Shown: in pieces, positions 9,316 through 17,028 of the stretch
How the letters are laid out: the number at the start of each line of letters is the position of its first letter
How positions within the stretch are numbered: the stretch's first letter is position 1
NCBI GenBank assembly: GCA_964384095.1
Contig: CAYLKC010000022.1
Location: 1-24,345 of the forward strand
Length of the DNA stretch: 24,345 nt
Origin: JAITWN01 sp964384095
GTDB taxonomy: Bacteria > Pseudomonadota > Gammaproteobacteria > SZUA-140
Direction of reading: 5' to 3'
The notes under the pieces: generated by a model
The model's database searches: none
Seen by the model: the letters and a program-made list of their open reading frames with translations, nothing else
Told to the model about the DNA's origin: nothing
Position numbers and translations under genes: made by a program

Positions 9316-9711
9316 ATGACGGACAAACCGCCGATGGCCGTGCTGCCGGACAAGCCGCCGACCCTGCGCGTGCTGGCGATGCCGACCGACACCAACGCCG
9401 CCGGCGACATCTTCGGCGGCTGGATCATGTCGCAGGTCGATATCGCCGGCAGCATCGCCGCCTACCGCCGCGCGAAGGGCCGCGTCGTCACCGTCGCGGT
9501 GAATTCGTTCCAGTTCCACCAGCCGGTCTTCATCGGCGATCTGATCAGCTGCTACGCCGAGGTCACCCGCGTCGGCCGCAGCTCGCTGACCGTCCATGTC
9601 GAGGTCTATGCCGAGCGCAATCGCCAGGTCGAGGAATGCATCAAGGTCACCGAGGCGACGCTGACCTATGTCGCGATCGACAAGCACAGGAAACCTCGAC
9701 CGGTCGATTGA
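9316..9711 (+). CDS. yciA: Acyl-CoA thioesterase, YciA family (hotdog fold)
   Basis: YciA hydrolyses acyl-CoA to free acid and CoA, and its usual role is to relieve CoA sequestration. The 131-aa protein is the normal family length and carries the diagnostic block MPTDTNAAGDIFGGWIMSQ (22-40) followed by Asp42, then VTVAVNSFQFHQPVFIGD and a C-terminal EATLTYVAID. The ATG at 9316 sits 1 bp after the ligase stop, so it is the last gene of the fad operon, where it could recycle CoA when flux stalls. It ends 11 bp before the convergent deaminase stop. Confidence 0.92.
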   Translation: MTDKPPMAVLPDKPPTLRVLAMPTDTNAAGDIFGGWIMSQVDIAGSIAAYRRAKGRVVTVAVNSFQFHQPVFIGDLISCYAEVTRVGRSSLTVHVEVYAERNRQVEECIKVTEATLTYVAIDKHRKPRPVD

Positions 9712-9715
9712 CCGG
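9700..9715. terminator. Possible hairpin at the convergent yciA / deaminase ends
   Basis: CCGGTC at 9700-9705 pairs perfectly with GACCGG at 9710-9715 across a four-base GATT loop, spanning the yciA stop codon. A second weak CGGG/CCCG repeat follows near 9717-9730. There is no T-tract on either strand, so this is at best a weak or Rho-assisted end for the two converging transcripts. Confidence 0.25.
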
Positions 9716-9722
9716 GACGGGA

Positions 9723-10160
9723 TTATTCCCCGATATCCTCGTTCCACAACTCCGGTCGCGCGGCGATGAAGGCCTTCATCAGCGCGATGCACTCCGGGTC
9801 CTGGACCACCTCGACCTCGACGCCGCGGCTGCGCAGCCAGTCTTCCTCGCCCATGAAGGTGACGTTCTCGCCGACGACGACGCGCGGGATGCCGTAGAGC
9901 AGGATCGCGCCGCTGCACATCGAGCAGGGCGACAGCGTCGTGTAGATCACCGACTCGCGGTAGACCCTGGCAGGCTGGCGGCCGGCGTTTTCGAGCGCAT
10001 CCATCTCGCCGTGCAACACCGGACTGCCGTTCTGCACACGGCGGTTGTGACCGCGGCCGATGATGCGGTCCCCGTGGACCAGCACCGAGCCGATCGGTAT
10101 GCCGCCCTCGTCGCGCCCGCGGCGCGCCTCATCAATGGCGGCTTTCAGAAAGGGATTCAT
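9723..10160 (-). CDS. Cytosine deaminase of the yeast Fcy1 type (CDA fold)
   Basis: The protein is predicted to deaminate cytosine to uracil with a zinc-activated water. It has 145 residues. The zinc site is His50-Ala/Gly-Glu52 (LHGEMDALENAG) plus Cys79 and Cys82 (TTLSPCSMCSGA). Further residues match the yeast enzyme's substrate pocket: Asn39 (GRGHN), Phe102, Trp139 and the C-terminal EDIGE with Asp142, against Asn51, Phe114, Trp152 and Asp155 in Fcy1 as I remember it. Most bacterial cytosine deaminases are the unrelated amidohydrolase CodA. The ATG at 10158-10160 overlaps the upstream TGA (ATGA), which decides the start over a GTG at 10190. It is the last gene of the TonB-receptor unit. A tRNA adenosine or guanine deaminase is less likely because of the Fcy1-like C-terminus. 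Confidence 0.85.
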   Translation of the reverse strand: MNPFLKAAIDEARRGRDEGGIPIGSVLVHGDRIIGRGHNRRVQNGSPVLHGEMDALENAGRQPARVYRESVIYTTLSPCSMCSGAILLYGIPRVVVGENVTFMGEEDWLRSRGVEVEVVQDPECIALMKAFIAARPELWNEDIGE

Positions 10161-10657
10161 GGCGACGGTGCGTAGGCCGCCTGGATCCACTCCACGACCG
10201 CGTCCTCATTGAGCTTGCCGCTGATCCCGATCCGCTCGCCGCCGGCATCGTAGAAATACGTGCGCGGCAGCTCGCCGTGCCAGCGCGGATCGATCTGGTG
10301 ACGCAGTCGTTCGGTGAAGCTGTCGGCAAAGATCCATGATTCCTCGGCGTCGAGCCGGATGCCATCGAGCGCGGGCGGGATCTCGCCGCGGCGTGCCGGC
10401 GTGTCGGTGGAGACCAGGACCAGCCGCAATTCGGGATGTTCGGCCTTCAGGCGGGAGAGCATCGCGAGATCATGACGACAATAGACACAATCCAGCGACC
10501 ACAATGCGAGCACGAAGGCCTTGCCTGCCTGCGAAGCGACGATCGCGTCGAGGCTGCCCCTGACGAATGGTTTGGGTTCCTGCGCCGATTGCGCGAGCGG
10601 CGCGGACGCAATCGCGAGCAGCACCAGGGTGATGGCCATCCGCACCAGCGTGGTCAT
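10157..10657 (-). CDS. Exported thioredoxin-like protein (TlpA/redoxin family)
   Basis: The 166-aa protein starts with a signal sequence or anchor (residues 5-23, LVRMAITLVLLAIASAPLA). A thioredoxin fold follows, with the redox pair Cys57-Val-Tyr-Cys60 in ALWSLDCVYCRHD and the cis-proline loop in ELPRTYFYD. The residue before the first Cys is Asp rather than the usual Trp; the Trp is four residues earlier (WSLDC). It probably acts in the periplasm as a thiol-disulfide enzyme. Its ATG at 10655-10657 overlaps the stop of the propeller gene (ATGA), and its own stop overlaps the deaminase start, so the three products are likely made together. The upstream propeller carries several cysteines and is a natural candidate substrate; that link is inference. 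Confidence 0.82.
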   Translation of the reverse strand: MTTLVRMAITLVLLAIASAPLAQSAQEPKPFVRGSLDAIVASQAGKAFVLALWSLDCVYCRHDLAMLSRLKAEHPELRLVLVSTDTPARRGEIPPALDGIRLDAEESWIFADSFTERLRHQIDPRWHGELPRTYFYDAGGERIGISGKLNEDAVVEWIQAAYAPSP

Positions 10658-11874
10658 GGCGCGCTCTCCAGCGGGATCAGCCGGTAGCCCTCTGCCAGCG
10701 CGTTCCACGACAGGTAGGCGCGGCCGCCATCGGTGATCAGCTGCGGGTGATCGGAGGCATCTTCGGCGCTGGCAACGGTACTCGGCGCAGTCCAGCTCAC
10801 GCCGCCGTCGGTGGAGCGCATCACGCGGACCGGCGAGACCTCTCCGTCGAATTCCTTCCACGCAAGAAAGATCTGGCCGTCGAGGCCGAGCACGGCGGGA
10901 TGTGCCGGACGCGCATCGGGATCACCGAGGGGGATCGGCGTCGACACGGATGCACCGCCGTCGGTGGAGCGCGCGTAGAACAGGCCGCTCGCTTCCGGGG
11001 CGTCATTGAACCACGCGAAATGATGAATGCCGCCGGCGTCGATCGCCAGCGCGGGGCCATGGTGCGGGCAGGCATCGACGCGCCAGCGGTCATGGGTGAT
11101 CCTGCGAGCGGGTTCCTTCGCATCGACGCGGATCAGCGCATGATCGCGTTCGCTGCCGGGATAGACATGACGCCAGAATGCCCGCGGCACGCCGTCGGGG
11201 CCGAGGGCGAGCGCGATACGGCAGCACTCGCAGCTGTTGTCGGCGAGCTTTCTGTTCGCGGAAAAGCTCACGCCACGGTCGGTGGAGACTGCGTAATAGA
11301 CGGCGGCGCCGGGGTAGGCCTCGCCGCGCTGGCGCGCGGCGACCTCGTCACGGCGGTCCAGCCAGACGACATGGATGGCGCCGTCCGGGTCGATGATCAG
11401 GGAATCGAAGCGGTGGCTGATGATGTCGCGGTTGTCGTTGACGGTCAGCGGCGACGAGAACGTGCGGCCGCCGTCGGTCGAGCGGCTGAAGCGAATGTCG
11501 CCGGAGAACGGTTTTGCGAGCAGGCTGGTATAGCTGACATAGACCGTCCCGTCGGCGGCAACGGCGATCTTCGGCCGGTTGTCGCCCTCGGTGCCGATGA
11601 CCTCGGGTTCCGGATTGACACGGACCGCCGGGCTGAACTGCCTGCCGAGGTCATCGGAACGGTCGACGATGACGTGACCCCCTTCGCTGCGCACGCGCCA
11701 CAGACGGCCGTCCGCATCGAAGGTGGTCGAGGCTGTCAGCGAGCCCTGGCCGGCGAGCATGCCGGCCCAGACGTCTTCGCGGCTCGGCGCGGCGCCGTGG
11801 CTGCCGCCGCCGGCCGCGAATGCGGCCGGGGCGGCGATGTACAACAGAAGGATGAGATGGATGATCCGGTTCAT
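10654..11874 (-). CDS. Secreted Asp-box (BNR/sialidase-like) beta-propeller with Cys/His cluster
   Basis: The 406-aa protein has a signal peptide (cleavage near Ala20/Ala21) and at least five Asp-box motifs of the S-x-D-x-G-x-x-F/W type: RSDDLGRQF (72-80), RSTDGGRTF (131-139), VSTDRGVSF (196-204), RSTDGGASV (302-310) and RSTDGGVSW (353-361). This marks a six-bladed sialidase-like propeller. I do not see the arginine triad and FRIP motif of true sialidases, so an enzymatic sialidase role is not supported. Unusual are Cys215-Glu-Cys217-Cys218 and Cys269-Pro-His271-His272-Gly, a possible metal or disulfide centre. It lies 20 bp downstream of the TonB receptor and overlaps the thioredoxin-like gene. 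Function unknown; a periplasmic ligand- or metal-handling partner of the receptor is a reasonable guess. Confidence 0.8.
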   Translation of the reverse strand: MNRIIHLILLLYIAAPAAFAAGGGSHGAAPSREDVWAGMLAGQGSLTASTTFDADGRLWRVRSEGGHVIVDRSDDLGRQFSPAVRVNPEPEVIGTEGDNRPKIAVAADGTVYVSYTSLLAKPFSGDIRFSRSTDGGRTFSSPLTVNDNRDIISHRFDSLIIDPDGAIHVVWLDRRDEVAARQRGEAYPGAAVYYAVSTDRGVSFSANRKLADNSCECCRIALALGPDGVPRAFWRHVYPGSERDHALIRVDAKEPARRITHDRWRVDACPHHGPALAIDAGGIHHFAWFNDAPEASGLFYARSTDGGASVSTPIPLGDPDARPAHPAVLGLDGQIFLAWKEFDGEVSPVRVMRSTDGGVSWTAPSTVASAEDASDHPQLITDGGRAYLSWNALAEGYRLIPLESAP

Positions 11875-11894
11875 GATGAGCTGATTTTACCGCA

Positions 11895-14021
11895 TTACCA
11901 GTCGATCTCCACGCCGGCGTAATACGCCCTCGGCAGCCCGGGCGAGAACACCGGCGTATTCGAGCTGACGGAGGCGCTGTCGGCGTAACGCTCGTCGGTG
12001 AGGTTCATGATCCGGCCGAACAGGGCGACGTTGCGGTTGATCTGCTGGTGAACGCGCAGGTTGAACAGGTGATGGCCGTCATATTTGCCGAAGGACGGAT
12101 TGTTGCTCGCCTCCAGCCAGTATTTGCCGATGTGGACCCACTCGAGTTGGGCGCGCGTTCCTTGCGTCGGGCTCCACGAGAGGCGGGTGTTGGTGAGCCA
12201 GCGCGGGGCCGATTCGATGTCCTTGCCGCTGAAGTCCGCGGTGTTCGTGACCCAGTCGACATAGGTATGGCGTGCATAGGACACCGCGGTGTCGAAGCGC
12301 CAGTGTTCATCAAAGGCGCGTCCGAGCCCGACTTCGATGCCCTTGTGCTCGGTCTCACCGGCATTGACGTTGATCGTGACGTTGGTCGCGAGGTCACGCT
12401 GGCTGACGAGGTCGTCGCGCTTCCTGAGAAGATAGACGACCGCATCATATTGCCAGCCGGCGGCGTTGCCGCGGACGCCGAGCTCGCTCTGGTCGGCCTT
12501 GATCGGTTTCAGCGACAGCGCGTTCACGGCCCGGACCTCGGCGCCCTCCGGCGTCGGGTCGTTACCGGCGCGGAACAGCTGTCCCTCGGACGGCACGCGG
12601 AAGCCGTGGTTGTGCGAGGCATAGAGATGCGCCGACGGATGCAGCGCATAGGTCAGGCCGAACTTCGGGCTGACATGCGAGAAATCGGCGCTGGCGCTGT
12701 CGATCTGGTGATAGTAGCGCGTGCTTCCGTTCACGGTGGCCTCGACCGGACCGGCAGCGAGCTGGTTGGACATCTCGTAGCGGATGTCGTCATAGCGCAG
12801 GCCGGCGGTCATGCGCAGGCGGGGGAGCGGTGATATCTCGGCGTGCAGATACGGCGCGACGCCGCGGTAGTCGACGTCGTAGTCATAGATCCGCGTGCCG
12901 ATGGTATAGCTTTCGTAGTTGCGATCGGCGCCGGCGCCGGTGATGGTGACGATCAGATTGTCCTCGTCACGCGAACCGGGACTGTAGTCGACATCGAGGC
13001 CGGCGATCAGGCGCGCCTGCATCAGGTCCGGAAAATCCTTGCGCCATTTCGTGAGCACGCCGTAGGAGTTGACCTCGCTGCGCGAGATCGTCGGATCGAA
13101 GCTCAGCAGGAAAGAGGCGTTCAGCTCCATAGTATTGTGGCGCACATAGGGCGTGATCGAGAGCAGGCTGTCGCTGCCGATCTCCTTCTCGAACGCGGTC
13201 GACAGCCGCAGTGCATCGACATCGCGGTAGGCGATCGAGAAGTTGTTCTTCTTCGGATCGTTCAGGTAATCCTCGCGGATCAGTGGCGAGTTGGCGCCGG
13301 TCTGTTGCTCGATGCGCGTCGCGTTCAGCACCGTGCGCAGGGTCGTGTCCTCGGCGGGCGCGTGATCCCAGCGCAGGCCGGCGCTGAGGCGATCATAGGC
13401 GGTCCGGTCGCGCCAGCCGTCGGTATGGCTGACGTTGAGTTCGCCGCGCAGTCCGCCCCATTCCCCGAAACCGGTGTCGGCATTGGCGAGGACGCGATAC
13501 CAGCCGAAGCTTCCGGCCTCGCCGGACAGCGAGGCGCCTGGCTCGACCGCAGGCGGACGGGTCAGCACGTTGACGATGCCGCCGATCGCATCGGAACCGT
13601 ACAGCGCCGTGCCCGGACCGCGCACGACCTCGATGCCGCCTGCTGCCGGCACGTTGAGTTCATAGAGGGCATTGTGATTGAAGAATCCGGTCGCGCGCGT
13701 CGGCACGCCATCCTCGAGGAACAGATACAGTGGGCTGGTCGTGAATGGCTGGCGGATCGCCGTGGTGTGTCCCTCGCCGTTGGTCACCGCGACGGCGACG
13801 CCGGGGATCTGGCCGAGGATCTGCTGTGGGTGGGTCGGACCGATGAAGCCGACCTCGTCCTGCTGGATCACGCCGACCGACGCCGGCGTCTGCAGCAGGC
13901 TCTCGGCCTCTCGCGTGCCGGTCACCGTCATGACCTCAAACTGCTGCACAGGCTCCGCCCAGGCGGCGCTGGAGACGCTGGCCAGCAGACCGGCCAGAAC
14001 CTTATACTTGACTGTTTTCAT
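11895..14021 (-). CDS. TonB-dependent outer-membrane receptor
   Basis: The 708-aa protein has a signal peptide (cleavage after AWA22), a TonB-box-like stretch (VMTVTGTRE, about 29-37), a plug domain with the family block IEVVRGPGTALYGSDAIGG near 130-148, and a beta-barrel ending in the aromatic residue Trp708 (AGVEIDW). It imports a scarce ligand across the outer membrane with energy from TonB/ExbBD. The ligand cannot be told: the closest general resemblance is to BtuB/siderophore receptors. The ATG at 14021 is preceded by GAGGG. It leads a four-gene unit with the Asp-box propeller, thioredoxin-like protein and cytosine deaminase. No tonB or exbBD genes lie in the window. Confidence 0.93.
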   Translation of the reverse strand: MKTVKYKVLAGLLASVSSAAWAEPVQQFEVMTVTGTREAESLLQTPASVGVIQQDEVGFIGPTHPQQILGQIPGVAVAVTNGEGHTTAIRQPFTTSPLYLFLEDGVPTRATGFFNHNALYELNVPAAGGIEVVRGPGTALYGSDAIGGIVNVLTRPPAVEPGASLSGEAGSFGWYRVLANADTGFGEWGGLRGELNVSHTDGWRDRTAYDRLSAGLRWDHAPAEDTTLRTVLNATRIEQQTGANSPLIREDYLNDPKKNNFSIAYRDVDALRLSTAFEKEIGSDSLLSITPYVRHNTMELNASFLLSFDPTISRSEVNSYGVLTKWRKDFPDLMQARLIAGLDVDYSPGSRDEDNLIVTITGAGADRNYESYTIGTRIYDYDVDYRGVAPYLHAEISPLPRLRMTAGLRYDDIRYEMSNQLAAGPVEATVNGSTRYYHQIDSASADFSHVSPKFGLTYALHPSAHLYASHNHGFRVPSEGQLFRAGNDPTPEGAEVRAVNALSLKPIKADQSELGVRGNAAGWQYDAVVYLLRKRDDLVSQRDLATNVTINVNAGETEHKGIEVGLGRAFDEHWRFDTAVSYARHTYVDWVTNTADFSGKDIESAPRWLTNTRLSWSPTQGTRAQLEWVHIGKYWLEASNNPSFGKYDGHHLFNLRVHQQINRNVALFGRIMNLTDERYADSASVSSNTPVFSPGLPRAYYAGVEIDW

Positions 14022-14141
14022 TGGTATTTATCCCTCGCCCTGATTGCTCGACAGGGCCATTATCGATGGAAAGCGTACGAATCAGAATGCGACACGATGC
14101 CGCACCGGGCGAGGGCGGGGATGCAGGTCAGGGGGCTGTCG
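14022..14141 (-). promoter_or_regulatory. Leader region of the TonB receptor operon with competing hairpins
   Basis: On the transcribed strand the receptor's ribosome site lies within GGGCGAGGG (14040-14032). An exact complement, CCCTCGCCC, lies upstream (14115-14107). A second hairpin, GCCCTG (14057-14052) with CAGGGC (14042-14037) and a 9-nt loop, overlaps the first element, so the two pairings exclude each other. GATAAT at 14064-14059 could be a -10 box; if so, transcription would start near 14052 and only part of this would be RNA. No cobalamin-riboswitch box was recognised. Confidence 0.35.
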
Positions 14142-15107
14142 TCAGTCGCGGGCGGGGAAGAGTCTCGAAGGCACCCAGTGTATCCACAGGGCCATCGCGA
14201 CCAGCTCGATCAGTGATTGCAGCACGATCGCCACCACGGCAATGGAGAATGCATCCGGCAAGGCGAGCGCGATCGGCAACACGACGAAGGAATTGCGCGT
14301 GCCGAGGCTGAAGGCGAGTACGCGACCCTGCTCGACAGGCAGCGAGAATGCGCGCGCGACGATGCGCGCGAGCAACGCCGCGACGATCAGGAAGGCCGCG
14401 AACACGATCGCCAGCCGGGACAGCACGCCGAGGGATTCGGAGACCAGTGCTACCTGTGTCGCGGCAATCACGAACACGACGATCGTGAGCAACGGCACCG
14501 GCAGCCGGCCCAACCGCTCGATGACCACCCGGCGGTCGGGCACACGATCAACCCAGCGTTCGGTCGCGGCAGCCGCGAGCAGCGGCACGATGATCAGGCC
14601 GAAGAAAGCGACGATCATGTCCGCGCGCGCGAGCGACAGCGTGAATTCCGCGCCGAGTATCAGCGTCAACCACAACGGCAGCAGCAGGATCTGCAGCAGC
14701 AGGCTGACCGGCGCGAATGCGATCGCATGCCGGGTGCTGCCGCGCCCGAGGTGGGTGAAGGTGATGAACCAGTCGGTACACGGCACCAGCAGCACCAGCA
14801 GCACGCCGAGACGCAGCACGGGATCGTCCGGCAGCAGTCCGGTGAGCGCCCAGACCACCAACGGCAGCAGCAGGAAGTTGGCGGTGACCGCAGCGAGGAG
14901 GAATCGGGTGTCGGTCAGCGCCTCGCGCAGGTGCGTCAGGCGGACCTGGGTGAAGGTCGCATACAGCAACGCGCCGAGCAGCGGCCAGAGCAGGGATGCC
15001 AGCGGCTCAAGGCCGTCCGCGAGCGCAAGCCCGGCGATCAGGCCCGCGCCGACGGCGGCCAGATAGCACAACACCTGGTATCGTTCGAGGGATTCGCGTG
15101 CGATCAC
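14142..15107 (-). CDS. ACR3-type / bile acid:sodium symporter superfamily permease (putative arsenite exporter)
   Basis: The family exports arsenite (and antimonite) by proton exchange. From a GTG start at 15107 the product is 321 aa with about ten membrane segments. The two residues known to be essential in ACR3 pumps appear present: Cys110 in VLLVPCTDWFITFTHLG and Glu301 in VLQSLIELVAMA. The GTG start is chosen because the frame upstream only overlaps the cyclase gene; it lies 4 bp after the GGDEF stop, with GGGAGG further back. No arsR or arsC is present in the window, and the PCTDW variant belongs to a branch whose substrate is less well established, so arsenite transport is probable rather than certain. 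Confidence 0.75.
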   Translation of the reverse strand: MIARESLERYQVLCYLAAVGAGLIAGLALADGLEPLASLLWPLLGALLYATFTQVRLTHLREALTDTRFLLAAVTANFLLLPLVVWALTGLLPDDPVLRLGVLLVLLVPCTDWFITFTHLGRGSTRHAIAFAPVSLLLQILLLPLWLTLILGAEFTLSLARADMIVAFFGLIIVPLLAAAATERWVDRVPDRRVVIERLGRLPVPLLTIVVFVIAATQVALVSESLGVLSRLAIVFAAFLIVAALLARIVARAFSLPVEQGRVLAFSLGTRNSFVVLPIALALPDAFSIAVVAIVLQSLIELVAMALWIHWVPSRLFPARD

Positions 15108-15111
15108 GCCG

Positions 15112-16074
15112 TCAGCCGGAACCGGCCTCCCGCCGGCGTTCCTTTTCGGCATACATTGCGCGATCCGCCTCGGCGATGGCGCCTTCGAACCCCACCTTCG
15201 GTTCCCGCATCGCCATGCCGACGGAGGCATTGATGCCGTTTTCCGCGAACACGGCATTGATCTTGTCACGCAGCGCCTGCGCACCCGCGATATTGCACTC
15301 GACTGCGAGCACCGCAAATTCATCGCCGCCCGGCCGCGCGACGATATCGCTCTCGCGCACCGCCTGGTTGAGGCAGTCGGCGGCGCGCCGGATCAGCTCG
15401 TCTCCTTCCGCATGGCCGAGGCTGTCATTGACCTCCTTGAGGTCGTCGAGGTCGATGATGATCACGCAGGCCGGATTGCCGTAACGCCTGGCCCGTGATT
15501 CCTCGGCGGCGACATGCTGTTCCCAACCGCGACGGTTCAGCAGGCCGGTCAGCTCGTCGGTGATCGCCTCCTGCCTGACCCGTTCGAGCTGGCGGGCCTG
15601 GCGGGTGGCCATGATGTCGAAGGTGAGTACGGTGCTGAGCAGCCTGGCGAGCAATTCAACCACCGGCAGATGTTCGGCGATGGCATGATCCATTGGTTCG
15701 GGATCGATCGCGCAGAGGGTGCCGAACAGCGAGCCGTCATCATTGAACACCGGTACGCCGATATAGGCGCCGATCGGGACATACTGGGAGATGGGGGCCG
15801 AGCGGTAGACGTCGAAACTGGTCGCCACCGGTGCGACCCGCGGCCCGAGGCCGTTGACCATGCGGGAACAGTAGGAGTCCGCCCAGCGGAAGACCGTACC
15901 CTCGGGAACGTCGTAGCCGTGGTCCTCGGTCTGCAGGACGATCCAGTCATCACCGTCGGTGCGTGTCATCATCCACAGGCGAAAACCGAGGTGATGATGC
16001 AGCCACGCCAGGACCGCGCGGCTGGCAGACTCGAAGTCCTCGAACGGCGCCAAGTCGAACCCGGATTGTTGCAT
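15112..16074 (-). CDS. GAF-GGDEF diguanylate cyclase
   Basis: This enzyme makes the second messenger cyclic di-GMP from two GTP. The 320-aa protein has an N-terminal GAF sensor domain (about 10-155, ending GTLCAIDPEP) and a GGDEF domain (about 165-312) with intact GGDEF at 249-253. The product-inhibition I-site R240-E-S-D243 stands exactly five residues before it, so the enzyme should be active and feedback-controlled. It has no membrane segment and is cytoplasmic. The ATG at 16072-16074 follows AGGAG; the longer upstream open frame lacks a good site. It is followed after 4 bp by the ACR3-like permease, suggesting co-expression. The GAF ligand is unknown. Confidence 0.9.
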   Translation of the reverse strand: MQQSGFDLAPFEDFESASRAVLAWLHHHLGFRLWMMTRTDGDDWIVLQTEDHGYDVPEGTVFRWADSYCSRMVNGLGPRVAPVATSFDVYRSAPISQYVPIGAYIGVPVFNDDGSLFGTLCAIDPEPMDHAIAEHLPVVELLARLLSTVLTFDIMATRQARQLERVRQEAITDELTGLLNRRGWEQHVAAEESRARRYGNPACVIIIDLDDLKEVNDSLGHAEGDELIRRAADCLNQAVRESDIVARPGGDEFAVLAVECNIAGAQALRDKINAVFAENGINASVGMAMREPKVGFEGAIAEADRAMYAEKERRREAGSG

Positions 16075-16153
16075 CGTTGGCTCCTGCCGCCTTCGCCGCC
16101 GCGGCGTATCAGGGAAAAATACCTTATAAGCTGCGGCAGGGAAAGCGACGATT

Positions 16154-17020
16154 TCAGCGCGCGAGATCATAGCGGACATTGACAACCGTCCCTTCCCAGA
16201 CGATCCGTAACGCACCGCCTTCATGCCAGCCGACCTCGCCCTGGCGCGGGATGCGCATGCCGGCATGGTCGATATAGTCGCTGAAGCGACCTTCCCACGG
16301 TGCCTCGCGCCAGGCGCCGTCGAAGTGGCCGAAGCGGGCGGGCGTATGGATGCCGGTCACCGCGCCATCTTCGCCGAAGCGGAACTCGAGTGAAACGGTG
16401 GTGCCGCGGTCGCTCAGCGTCGCCAGTGCGCTGTGATCATCGATTGCGCGCCAGGAGACGCCGGCTGCGGGCAGCAGCGCCGTCGGGTACCAGACCGCCT
16501 CGGCGAGATAGCGATGCAGCGCGCCGGCATTGAGTTCCGGCAGCCCGGAATCGGTCGCAACCGCGAAGGCCGACATCAGGCTCACGCGCCCCGAACCCTC
16601 ACCGTCGATATAACCGTCCAGCACCCGCAGGTGCATCGCCGCCGGCAGCACGATGCGCGCGTTCCACAGGAAACCGGTCGCCGCAGGCACCACGAGATGA
16701 TCGGCGGTGAACGACAGCCAGGTCTCTGATTGCGTCGCGGTGCGCAGCACGCCGGCCTGCCGCATCCGGACCTTGCGGATCATCGGCTGACCGTCAGTCA
16801 GCGCATAGCGGAAGTAACGCGCAACCGGCGGTGGAAGGTTTGTGAAGCCGGTGAAATCGACGAACACGGAGGTCGGCGGCGCTGTATCGGCAAGCAGCCT
16901 GTCGGCGAGCGCTTCGGCCTGTGCGGACTCGCGCGCCTGTCCGACCAGCAGCACGCCGACCGCGCCCGCGAACAGCAGCGCGAGCAGCGTCAGGACGACC
17001 CGCAGCAAGGGGCGGCGCAT
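16154..17020 (-). CDS. DUF6544-like membrane-anchored protein of unknown function
   Basis: The 288-aa protein begins with one hydrophobic anchor (about 6-27, RVVLTLLALLFAGAVGVLLV) and is otherwise soluble and probably extracytoplasmic. Blocks such as YALTDGQPMIRKVRMRQ, YLAEAVWYPTALLP, RGTTVSLEFRFGEDG and PWEGRFSDY resemble the family I know as DUF6544 (formerly DUF6920). That assignment is from memory and no activity is known. The ATG at 17018-17020 lies 8 bp after the stop of the Vgb-like gene, so the two are likely co-transcribed. A much longer open frame extends upstream in this reading frame but is antisense-like shadow of the Vgb coding region. Confidence 0.72.
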   Translation of the reverse strand: MRRPLLRVVLTLLALLFAGAVGVLLVGQARESAQAEALADRLLADTAPPTSVFVDFTGFTNLPPPVARYFRYALTDGQPMIRKVRMRQAGVLRTATQSETWLSFTADHLVVPAATGFLWNARIVLPAAMHLRVLDGYIDGEGSGRVSLMSAFAVATDSGLPELNAGALHRYLAEAVWYPTALLPAAGVSWRAIDDHSALATLSDRGTTVSLEFRFGEDGAVTGIHTPARFGHFDGAWREAPWEGRFSDYIDHAGMRIPRQGEVGWHEGGALRIVWEGTVVNVRYDLAR

Positions 17021-17028
17021 CGCGTGGC

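Noticed and set aside
1480..9455. Very long open frames antisense to the fad operon (for example 1480-3330, 3672-5708, 5236-7515, 7512-9455 on the minus strand)
   Set aside because: They are rich in Arg, Ala and Asp with no recognisable motifs, lie exactly opposite well-supported enzymes, and are expected from high third-position GC.
10654..11874. Functional exo-alpha-sialidase
   Set aside because: Asp boxes alone occur in many propellers, and the FRIP motif and arginine triad of sialidases are not apparent.
14022..14141. Cobalamin riboswitch upstream of the TonB receptor
   Set aside because: The receptor looks broadly BtuB-like, but the leader is only 120 bp and no B12-box or typical riboswitch core was recognised.
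10747..15233. Long plus-strand open frames opposite the propeller, TonB receptor and ACR3 genes
   Set aside because: Same reason: low-complexity Arg/Ala/Asp/Gln-rich translations, no start context, and clear genes on the other strand.
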